The translations under genes and the position numbers were made by a program. The notes under the pieces are model-generated. The model was not told where the DNA came from and searched no databases. It saw nothing but the letters and a program-made list of their open reading frames with translations. From the NCBI RefSeq assembly GCF_003315205.1, contig NZ_QNRR01000004.1:527434-591433 (forward strand): DNA of 64,000 nt, in the 5' to 3' direction. Origin of the DNA: Roseimicrobium gellanilyticum (GTDB lineage: Bacteria > Verrucomicrobiota > Verrucomicrobiia > Verrucomicrobiales > Verrucomicrobiaceae). How positions within the stretch are numbered: position 1 is the first letter of the stretch; each line of letters begins with the position of its first letter. Positions 57,604 to 64,000 of the stretch are shown here, one piece after another.

Positions 57604-59112
57604 TCACGCCCCCTTCCGCTTCACGCACACGTAGGTATCTTTGGATTCGGTCTTGTCCAGCGTCTCCAGCACTTCCCATTTATCCTTGTCGGCGGATTGT
57701 TCGTATTCCTTCCGGCTCAGGACGAGCAGGTCCACTTTGCCCTGGGCGAGGTCGCGTGTGGCTTTGGGGAACTGAGTGAACTCAGGGATGCGGAGGTAGA
57801 GCAGGACGGCTTCGTGCCCATCTGGCGTGGCGGCGATGCGTAGATTTCCCGGTGCTGCATGGGCACGCACACGCTCGCCGAAGCGTGCCGTGGCATCCGT
57901 GGGCAGGCGGAATTGATTGTACATGTTTGCCGCGGTGTACCCGAGCGATGCCACCGCCGCCAGCCAGATGGTGGCCGTGAACCACTTCGCAGCGCTCCAC
58001 TTTCCCCAATGGGCGCCACGCTCGATCCACATCGCGCAGATGGAACCCATGGCCAGTGACAGGGGAGGGATGATGGGGAAGATGCGGTCCGTGCGCTTGG
58101 AGGGAATCACGGACATGAAGAGCAGCGCAGCCAGAGCCCAGCACAGGAGCCACAGCGTACCGGCATTCGCTCGCAGCCAGATGCGGGTTTGTTTCTTCGC
58201 CAGCAGCACGAGCAGGAGCAGGCTCCATGGCGCAAGGCGCACCGTGAGGTGGAGGATGTAATAATACACCGGCTGGGAGCGGTGCACCGCCTTCTCACCG
58301 GAGGTGAAGCGGCCCATGAATTCCTTTGTCACCACCTGCTCGTAGAAGTCCTTGTTGTGGATGTTTGCCCACACCCAGGCAAGGAAGATGACGAGCGGAA
58401 TGACCCAGGGCCACCAGCCACACCACACATACTTGCGGCTTTCCTTGTTGAGGAAGAGAAAGGCAACGATACCCGGCAACAGGAAGGCGTACAGCACAGG
58501 ACCCTTCGTAAGCACGCCGGCCAGCACGGAGGCAAAGATGGCCCAGCGCTCCCCGGTGGTCCACTCGGTGCGGGCGAGTATCTTTCTCCAGATGATCCAG
58601 CCGGGGATGAAAATGGCCAGCGTGAGCATCATGTCCGTGCGCACCAGGGTGGCCACGCGGGGCGTGAGAAGATTCAACGCAAACACGGCCGCCACCAGGA
58701 TGCCCACGGGCACGGCGAAGCGTTTGTCACCCTCGCGCTTCAGGAGGAACAGCAGGACCAGCGCGGACACGAGGGAGGGGATGCGCCACGAGATCTCCCA
58801 CCAGTGGGTGAGGTAGTACAGGCCCGCGGAGATCCAGCCCATGAGCGGTGGCTTGGTGGCGATGAACTGGCGGGGCGTGTGCTGCAGGAACCAGTTCCCG
58901 CGCTCGACCATTTCAAAGGAGACGTAGGCCTGCTTGGATTGATCGTAGTCGTCGAGGTGCCATGGAAGATTCCGCACGCCCATGTTCAGAATGGCGAGTG
59001 CGAGGATGAGGATGCTCAGTCCAGTGCTCAGCAGGCGCGTATGGCCAGCATCGCTGGTGGCCTGTGTATTCAGGCTGGGTTTGTTATCCTCTGAACTGAC
59101 ACTGGTATCCAT
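57604..59112 (-). CDS. GT39 family (ArnT-like) glycosyltransferase
   Basis: The protein is 502 aa with about ten or more membrane helices. The N-terminal loop motif is MVERGNWFLQHTP and FIATKPPLMGWISAG, preceded by the acidic pair in WHLDDYDQSKQAYVS, as in ArnT/PMT (GT39/GT83) enzymes that use lipid-linked sugars. The C-terminal soluble domain of about 150 residues is on the outer side. Relatives modify lipid A or glycosylate proteins. The acceptor here is unknown. It lies upstream of no obvious partner on the same strand. Confidence 0.88.
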   Translation of the reverse strand: MDTSVSSEDNKPSLNTQATSDAGHTRLLSTGLSILILALAILNMGVRNLPWHLDDYDQSKQAYVSFEMVERGNWFLQHTPRQFIATKPPLMGWISAGLYYLTHWWEISWRIPSLVSALVLLFLLKREGDKRFAVPVGILVAAVFALNLLTPRVATLVRTDMMLTLAIFIPGWIIWRKILARTEWTTGERWAIFASVLAGVLTKGPVLYAFLLPGIVAFLFLNKESRKYVWCGWWPWVIPLVIFLAWVWANIHNKDFYEQVVTKEFMGRFTSGEKAVHRSQPVYYYILHLTVRLAPWSLLLLVLLAKKQTRIWLRANAGTLWLLCWALAALLFMSVIPSKRTDRIFPIIPPLSLAMGSICAMWIERGAHWGKWSAAKWFTATIWLAAVASLGYTAANMYNQFRLPTDATARFGERVRAHAAPGNLRIAATPDGHEAVLLYLRIPEFTQFPKATRDLAQGKVDLLVLSRKEYEQSADKDKWEVLETLDKTESKDTYVCVKRKGA

Positions 59113-59206
59113 CGTGGCGGTGATATCATTCCCGCGGCGGCGGGGCCATCACATGCCAGCGTGATGGGGCTTGTCAATGGATGCTGCGGATAGCCCACCC
59201 TGATCG

Positions 59207-59839
59207 TCACTTGAGGCCGTTGGCCAACGTCACGCTGCTGAGGATTTGCTTAAACAGTTCGCGATGGGATTCGAAGGTCTTCTCCACGGCCGCAGGGTCG
59301 GGGGAGGCCACCATGCAGTGAATCATGACGAGGACGTCACCCTGCACGAAGATCAGGAAGAAACTTCGGGCATGAGCCGCTGCGTCAGCCTGCTTCCGGG
59401 AATCTGTGCACTCCACCAGAGCGGCCGGCACATCGCCCACCTTCACCGACTGGAAGTTCACGATGCTTGTGCTCGGCGGGAAGAGCGGAGACACGCCTGT
59501 GCCATCCGCCACCAGCTTCGCTGCTTCTTCCGGGGTGATGGGCCGTTTGGAGGGCTTGGCACCAACCATCACCGTGGCCGTGGAAGTGGGATTGACGAAC
59601 ATCTGCACGCCGGTTCGTGACTTGCTCTCTTCAGCGTTCCAATCTTCCGGATAGCTGATGGTGAGTGCTACTCCGCTGGACTTGGGATGTCCTGCTGTGG
59701 AGAAGGTTTTGGCGGGTTTGCCGGCCAGGGTGGCTGTGTCCGCAGCTTCCGCTCGTGTGGTTTCGCCCATGGAGGCAAGGGCAAAGGCGAAAGCGCAAGC
59801 AGCGATGACTGGAACAGGTTTCCCTGAGAGGATTTTCAT
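59207..59839 (-). CDS. Hypothetical secreted protein
   Basis: The protein is 210 aa from ATG 59839. A signal peptide (KPVPVIAACAFAFALASMGE) is followed by a mature region with SSGVALTISYPEDWNAEESK and FLIFVQGDVLVMIHCMVASP, a pattern like small beta-rich exported proteins such as PsbP/DUF1795-type domains. This is a guess. It sits 94 bp upstream (in gene order) of the glycosyltransferase on the same strand, so it could share a transcript with it. Confidence 0.7.
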   Translation of the reverse strand: MKILSGKPVPVIAACAFAFALASMGETTRAEAADTATLAGKPAKTFSTAGHPKSSGVALTISYPEDWNAEESKSRTGVQMFVNPTSTATVMVGAKPSKRPITPEEAAKLVADGTGVSPLFPPSTSIVNFQSVKVGDVPAALVECTDSRKQADAAAHARSFFLIFVQGDVLVMIHCMVASPDPAAVEKTFESHRELFKQILSSVTLANGLK

Positions 59840-59923
59840 GGTGTGAGCCTAGGCAAAAGCATGGACGAGTCCATCAAATTGCTGGTGTCCGGTAGAGCGT
59901 TTGGGGCGAGCTGTGGCCGCTTT

Positions 59924-60185
59924 TACGCCGGAGGCGTTGTACACTGTCCAGCCCAAGGTAAGCTTCGCCGCGGAGCGGCAAGCGCCACCTTGGGGGTGCG
60001 ACATCAAGATGTTGAGCGCTGACAGCGTTCCACAGAAGCGTTGCTGGGGATATGTGCTCATACCAGCGGCGGCCATGTTTTTGTAGAACTCTTTCAGAGT
60101 TCCGATGGGTTCTCTATCTCACCCAAGGTGGCGCCTGCTTCGCAGGCTTACCTTGGGCTGGACAGTGTACAACGCCTTCGGCGTA
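59924..60185. repeat. MITE-like fold-back element, copy 2
   Basis: It starts TACGCCGGAGGCGTTGTACA and ends with the inverted copy up to 60185. Subterminal CCACCTTGG / CCAAGGTGG blocks are conserved with copy 1 (4323-4573), as is the GTCCAGCCCAAGGT block. Internal hairpins are GCGCT-GAC-AGCGT and AACTCT-TTC-AGAGTT. It fills most of the 456 bp gap before the squalene-cyclase-like gene. Confidence 0.87.
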
Positions 60186-60295
60186 CTTCTGAATGGGCTG
60201 TCGGTAGCAATTGAAATGCCCCCGCCAAAACAAATCGAGCAGTGGCCTTGCGACCACTGCTCAACAGTTCGACTAACAATCGTGAAAGCGACCGA

Positions 60296-61471
60296 CTACT
60301 TTAGCGCGCGATGCACGTGCTCCAATGCGAGCAGGGTGTAGGCGGTGACGAGGACGGGGTCGTTTTCCATCCAGCGGCCGGTGGCGTTGAGCCATGAGCC
60401 GTCGGGCTTTTGCACGTTCAGGAGGTGACGGGCGAGCTCGGTGCGCCAGTCAACGGCCTTGCCCTCCTTGGTCTTCAGCTCGGTTTGTCCGGCCACGGCG
60501 AGAGCCTTGGCCATGGTGTGGTAGTAGTAGTAGAGACCTTCCTGGCCCATGCCGGGGTTCTCTTCGAGCGTGTAGTTTTCACCCAGCCACTGCAGCGCGG
60601 CCTTCACACGGGGATCGTCCGGGGTGAGGCCAGCGTAGATGAAGCTGAGCATTCCTGCATAACTGATGCTGCCGTATGAGCGCATCGCGGTGCGGCCGTC
60701 GGGTAGTTTCACCTCTTCGGAGGACTTGCTAATGCCGGGCTCATAGATGAAGCCGCCCTTGTTCTTGGGGTCATCACTGGCCCACTTCTGATCATTGCTG
60801 GCGGGGAGGTTCTGGCAGCGTTCCACGAACTTGATGGCAGCGCCCCAGTTCAGCTCGTTCTTCTTGTCCTCGGGTGTGGCCTTGTCTTCGAAGAGCTTCT
60901 TCGAATAGTACAATGCCTCGATCGCGAAATGCGTGTTGGAAAGGTCCGCGCGCGGGGGCTTGTCCGCGCTGGGCTTGCCGTAGCCGATGCCGCCGTCGAA
61001 CTCGTTGTCTGCCTCTCCCTTTTTGTCGAAGTCATTCTGCTGACCCACGACGAAGCGGCGTGCGTCGAGGATGGTCTTCTCATACTCCGGCTTCGGATTC
61101 ACCGTGAGTGCGGTGAGGGCGATGGAGGTGTTGTAGTTGGCGCGGCCCTTGCTGTAGATGCCGCCATCCGGCTTCACCTTGCTGAGGAGAAACTGGTAGC
61201 CCTTGTCCACCTCGGGCAGCACTGCATCTGTGGGGCGGCGGGAGGGGTCACCCATGAAAGCGGTGAGCACCAGGCCGGTGATGGCCGGCTCTTCCGGCGT
61301 GCTCCAAGAGCCGTCGGCGGCGTTCTGCTTTTGCTTCAGGAAGTTCAGGCCTTTGCTGATGGCGATGTCGAGCTCCTGGCGCAGGGAGGCGTTTTTGTCC
61401 TGCGCAGGGAGGCTGGAGCAAAGCGCCAGGGAGGCGGTCAGAGCAGTGGTGAGGAGATGGCGGCGTTTCAT
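60296..61471 (-). CDS. Secreted prenyltransferase/squalene-cyclase-repeat protein
   Basis: The protein is 391 aa from ATG 61471 (MKRRHLLTTALTASLALCSS), which provides a signal peptide. The mature part has alpha-toroid repeats: GLNFLKQKQNAADGSWSTPE, GYQFLLSKVKPDGGIYSKGR, LQWLGENYTLEENPGMGQEG and HLLNVQKPDGSWLNATGRWM. These are QW-like repeats of the terpenoid cyclase/prenyltransferase fold, but the catalytic DxDD motif of squalene-hopene cyclase is not seen, so it is probably not a cyclase. Such exported proteins are common in Planctomycetes and Verrucomicrobia. It follows the YdjY-like gene by 47 bp. Confidence 0.87.
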   Translation of the reverse strand: MKRRHLLTTALTASLALCSSLPAQDKNASLRQELDIAISKGLNFLKQKQNAADGSWSTPEEPAITGLVLTAFMGDPSRRPTDAVLPEVDKGYQFLLSKVKPDGGIYSKGRANYNTSIALTALTVNPKPEYEKTILDARRFVVGQQNDFDKKGEADNEFDGGIGYGKPSADKPPRADLSNTHFAIEALYYSKKLFEDKATPEDKKNELNWGAAIKFVERCQNLPASNDQKWASDDPKNKGGFIYEPGISKSSEEVKLPDGRTAMRSYGSISYAGMLSFIYAGLTPDDPRVKAALQWLGENYTLEENPGMGQEGLYYYYHTMAKALAVAGQTELKTKEGKAVDWRTELARHLLNVQKPDGSWLNATGRWMENDPVLVTAYTLLALEHVHRALK

Positions 61472-61518
61472 GATGATGACGATGAATGGGGGAGAAAGGC
61501 AGAAATTGGCCAAACGAA

Positions 61519-62346
61519 CTATCGTTTTTCCCCGGCGGGTGACTTGGGTTCCGGGGTTGTGTTCACATGGGCAAAGACGAGCGTCACGGGGGTGTCCACG
61601 GGTGGGATGGCGGCGGATTCCACCAGCCAGTTTTCGTCGCTGGCGTTGTTCTTGTCCGGGAAGTTGACGAGGGAAATGAGGTCGAAGTAGATGGCGATGT
61701 GCGAGCCATCGTGCTCGGCGGCGAAGCCGGTCTGGCTGATGAAGGAGCCGGTGTAGATCCAGTCGGAGGCTGCGGCGGGCTTGCCGCTCTGCTTGTCGCG
61801 GATCCATGCGTTCATGGGTGCGGTCTGGACTTTTCCGGCGGCGTCCTTCCACTCCACGCTCACGCGCATGCGGTTCGCTCCTTCGTGCTCCATGGGCTGG
61901 GCCATGCGGGCCTTCACCTGCTCGCTGGGCTCGGAGAGGAACTTCGCGGCTTCCTTGAGGTGGGGCTCGAAATGAGAGAGCAGCAGGGCGACATTCAGTT
62001 CCGTGGGACTCGCGGTGGTGCGCAGGAGGCTTTCATGAGTCTTCCCGTGCTCATGCACGAGGGCGTACTCGAGGATGCCCTCCGTCATATTCACCTGAGT
62101 GGGCACGCGGACTTCGCGCTTCGCACTGTTGATCTTGATGGGGCCGAGCTCGTATTCGGTTTCGCTCACCTTCTTGATGCGCTTCTTGGCGGCTTCCGCG
62201 AGGTCAGCGGCGACCTTGGTCCCCTGGGCAGTGGTGGAGACTGTGGGCTGCTTTGGCGGTTCTTCCTGCGCGCAAATGGGCAAGACAGCAGCCTGCGAGA
62301 GGCAGGCGGCGGACACGGCATAGACAATGGTGCGGATGGTAGCCAT
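61519..62346 (-). CDS. Secreted YdjY-like protein
   Basis: The protein is 275 aa. A signal peptide (TIVYAVSAACLSQAAVLPIC) precedes EYELGPIKINSAKREVRVPT, then QVNMTEGILEYALVHEHGKT and ESLLRTTASPTELNVALLLS, which are YdjY-family signatures. The C-terminus contains DWIYTGSFISQTGF and HIAIYFDLISLVNFPDKNN. The family is thought to be periplasmic and sometimes ferredoxin-linked; its biochemistry is not known. It is transcribed ahead of the squalene-cyclase-like gene, likely as one operon. Confidence 0.87.
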   Translation of the reverse strand: MATIRTIVYAVSAACLSQAAVLPICAQEEPPKQPTVSTTAQGTKVAADLAEAAKKRIKKVSETEYELGPIKINSAKREVRVPTQVNMTEGILEYALVHEHGKTHESLLRTTASPTELNVALLLSHFEPHLKEAAKFLSEPSEQVKARMAQPMEHEGANRMRVSVEWKDAAGKVQTAPMNAWIRDKQSGKPAAASDWIYTGSFISQTGFAAEHDGSHIAIYFDLISLVNFPDKNNASDENWLVESAAIPPVDTPVTLVFAHVNTTPEPKSPAGEKR

Positions 62347-62687
62347 CCTCCGAGTATAACGAATTCCCAGTGAAGCGGAAAGGAGTGAACAACTGAAGTT
62401 TGTGGAGCGACAAGGTGGAGTCGCTCACGATTTGGGCTCGGGAACGCCTTGCTGAGCCAAGAGCCGATGGTGTAATAAGGTGTTATAAATGTAACGTAAT
62501 GAATGACTTAAGTAAGCTTGATAATGGAGTCTGCTTGCTGGGGTGGACAAATTTCGTCCACTTGAACTTGGGTTGTGGAACAAGGACTGCTCTTGCCGTG
62601 GGTGTGGTGTTGTCATGAAGGTGGATTTTCCGTCTCATGACGCGCCTGTCCTTGCACGATGCAGCGATTAACGTTTGAATGGTCCCG
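62347..62687. other. Intergenic region without recognised gene
   Basis: This gap is AT-richer than the genes. One short hairpin, GTGGAC-AAATTTC-GTCCAC, lies at 62543-62561. No coding frame of protein-like composition was seen. It is divergent, so two promoters are expected. Confidence 0.4.
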
Positions 62688-63446
62688 ATGAGCGACTCGT
62701 CGACCTCCGCAAAACCTGGCGTCATCGTTTGCCCGGTGTCGCCCTGGTTCTACCGGCGTATGGGCCTGATGGCCCTGCTGCTGGTGGGCATGGGTCTGTA
62801 TTTCATTTACGATGGTCGCTTCGGCTATCCGAAGTCCAACAAGGCGGCCGAGAGCAAGGCATGGTTTGAGCGGGAGGTGTTGGGTGAGTATGACGCTGTG
62901 GTGGCTGAAGGGCCGGATGCGGCTCGGGCGTGGGTGGAGACAGCACGCCGTCGCGGGTGGATCATCAAGGCTGAACTGGAACAGCCGCGATGGAGCGACT
63001 ACGCCGCGCCGCACGGCTGGGCGGAGAATCCGAAGATGTATACCCCGGAGCAGATCCGTGAGCAGTTTTACTGGGGCGGCGCGATGATCGTGGGCGCCGC
63101 TGTCGTGGGTATCATCGTCCTGCTCAACCACGACAAACGCTTCGTGGGACACGCTGACCACATGATCATGCCCAATGGCAGGGTGGTGCCTTTCAAGGAC
63201 GTGTACAAAATCGACAAGCGGAAGTGGGACGTCAAGGCCCTGGCCTATGTGTACTACCGCGAGACCGGGGAGAAGGTGGAGCATCGCGCGGTCATCGACG
63301 ACCTGAAGTACGACGGCGCGGGCCGGGTGCTCGACAGGCTGATGGACCAGTTCAAGGGGGAACTCATTGAGAAAGTCATCGAGCCCGAAGAGGAATCTGC
63401 CGAGACACCTGCGGAGCAACCGACACCTCCGCACGGCGCTGCCTGA
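62688..63446 (+). CDS. Hypothetical two-helix membrane protein
   Basis: The protein is about 252 aa; ATG 62679 would add three residues. Helix 1 is MGLMALLLVGMGLYFIYDG (about residues 26-44) and helix 2 is GGAMIVGAAVVGIIVLLNHD (about 131-150), with a helical soluble part between and a larger C-terminal soluble domain (FKDVYKIDKRKWDVKALAYV) that resembles a PH-like fold. The C-terminal tail is Glu/Pro-rich. No family recognised. It is upstream of acpP by 125 bp. Confidence 0.75.
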   Translation: MSDSSTSAKPGVIVCPVSPWFYRRMGLMALLLVGMGLYFIYDGRFGYPKSNKAAESKAWFEREVLGEYDAVVAEGPDAARAWVETARRRGWIIKAELEQPRWSDYAAPHGWAENPKMYTPEQIREQFYWGGAMIVGAAVVGIIVLLNHDKRFVGHADHMIMPNGRVVPFKDVYKIDKRKWDVKALAYVYYRETGEKVEHRAVIDDLKYDGAGRVLDRLMDQFKGELIEKVIEPEEESAETPAEQPTPPHGAA

Positions 63447-63571
63447 TTGTCACCTCAGGAATGGGGTTTTTCTGGACAAAAACGAGTTCCAAAAAATCGC
63501 ATTTTTCCTGTTGCGAAAACGGGCTCTGACCCTAAAGCTCCCCGCCACTCAAGCAACCTTATCCACCGACC

Positions 63572-63814
63572 ATGGCAGACAGCAATATTTCAGACAAAGT
63601 ACGGGACATCATCGTCGAGCAGCTCGGCGTGAATCCCGAGCAGGTGACTCCCGAGGCGAAGTTCATCGAAGATCTTGGCGCCGATTCACTGGATACGGTG
63701 GAGCTGGTGATGGCCTTCGAAGAAGAGTTCGGCATTGATGTGCCGGATGAAGAAGCTGAGAAGCTTCTCTCCGTGGCGGACGTCATCCGCTACGTGGAAG
63801 AGAACGCCGAGTAA
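63572..63814 (+). CDS. acpP: Acyl carrier protein
   Basis: The protein is 80 aa. The phosphopantetheine-attachment motif [16 protein letters not shown] is near residue 36, where Ser38 is modified. Acidic helices and length are standard. AcpP carries acyl chains in fatty-acid synthesis in the cytoplasm. The start at 63572 fits the family ([20 protein letters not shown]). In many bacteria fabF follows; here the window ends before any such gene. A terminator follows. Confidence 0.97.
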   Translation: MADSNISDKVRDIIVEQLGVNPEQVTPEAKFIEDLGADSLDTVELVMAFEEEFGIDVPDEEAEKLLSVADVIRYVEENAE

Positions 63815-63850
63815 GGCGACTCGCTCCCAGCACTCTCAGATTTGTACGCG

Positions 63851-63876
63851 AAAGGCACGGGTAACCGTGCCTTTTT
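63851..63876 (+). terminator. Intrinsic terminator of acpP
   Basis: AAAGGCACGG (63851-63860) pairs with CCGTGCCTTT (63865-63874), with loop GTAA, and is followed by TT. It lies 37 bp after the acpP stop. Confidence 0.9.
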
Positions 63877-63905
63877 GCGTGGTTGGGGGGGAGTGTGAAT
63901 TACGA

Positions 63906-63940
63906 AGGAATGGCCGCAAAAGAACGCAGAGAACGCAAAG
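63906..63940 (+). repeat. GCAAAAG heptamer repeat unit
   Basis: GGAATGGCCGCAAAAGAACG followed by CAGAGAACGCAAAG. This is a third copy of the unit at 13896-13930 and 38149-38184. Confidence 0.75.
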
Positions 63941-63944
63941 GGGA

Positions 63945-64000
63945 GGTGTGGGGTGGTGGGGTGGTGGGGTGGTGGGGTGGTGGGGTGAGGGGTGGTGGGG
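63945..64000 (+). repeat. TGGGGTGG octamer tandem repeat
   Basis: The 8 bp unit TGGTGGGG repeats about six times up to the window edge. The plus strand is purely G and T apart from two A, so it could form a G-quadruplex. The repeat may continue beyond the window. Confidence 0.85.

Overview
The window looks like a chromosomal piece of a free-living, GC-rich member of the Verrucomicrobiota, close to Verrucomicrobium/Roseimicrobium. This is inferred from gene content: an autotransporter-associated beta-strand-repeat protein, PQQ-like beta-propellers (one with EF-hands), a DUF1080 protein, a prenyltransferase/squalene-cyclase-repeat protein beside a YdjY-like protein, a DUF6496 basic protein, many small secreted proteins, and very repeat-rich intergenic DNA. 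No rRNA, CRISPR array, phage, integrase or intact insertion sequence was seen. One tRNA gene, tRNA-Thr(CGT), is present.

Layout. 0-8 kb: the start of a beta-strand-repeat surface protein, apparently frameshifted and cut by the window edge; a PQQ/EF-hand protein; GFA and VOC proteins; an ADP-ribosylglycohydrolase-fold protein whose metal motifs look degenerate; a DUF6496 protein. 8-14 kb, all minus strand: a biosynthetic run trpA-dapF-(small zinc-ribbon membrane protein)-dapA-dapB-folK-panB, serving tryptophan, diaminopimelate/lysine, folate and pantothenate. 14-19.5 kb: cardiolipin synthase, an SRPBCC protein, small proteins and lnt. 19.8-24.3 kb: a translationally coupled pair, a two-domain KaiC-like ATPase followed by a large hybrid histidine kinase that starts with a receiver-like domain lacking its acidic residues. 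24.3-35.3 kb: an SGNH esterase, a TIKI/TraB/ChaN-like protein, a lipoprotein with a possible His/Cys dyad of the caspase-haemoglobinase type, a J-like/Pro-Ala/Sel1 membrane protein, an LRR-like membrane protein and a receptor-type Ser/Thr kinase. This is the most likely accessory signalling region. 35-50 kb: a thioredoxin-like/PDZ protein, a methyltransferase, a YlbF-family protein, a DUF1080 protein, ileS, a UbiC-like protein beside a HemN-like radical SAM enzyme, a second PQQ-like propeller, a zinc-cluster protein, a macro-domain protein and a prepilin peptidase with a large insertion. 50-64 kb: lipoproteins, the tRNA, a probable HTTM-like membrane-protein pair, NUDIX, TPR, GNAT and GT39 proteins, a squalene-cyclase-like/YdjY pair, and acpP with a clear terminator.

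The most distinctive feature is between the genes. At least six unrelated families of fold-back (inverted-repeat) elements fill most gaps: REPIN-like pairs of GGGAACG-AGG-CGTTCCC palindromes; two copies of a roughly 255 bp MITE-like element whose internal hairpins keep a CTGAAAG core while the stems change compensatorily; a GTAGTCCGCCGAG palindrome found only just downstream of, or overlapping, stop codons and always in the same orientation to the gene; GCAAAG- and AATGAC-based heptamer repeats; and a nested fold-back of about 380 bp. I regard these elements, the KaiC/pseudo-receiver kinase pair and the TIKI-like/caspase-like gene pair as the best candidates for undescribed biology. Function assignments come from reading motifs by eye; no database search was possible.
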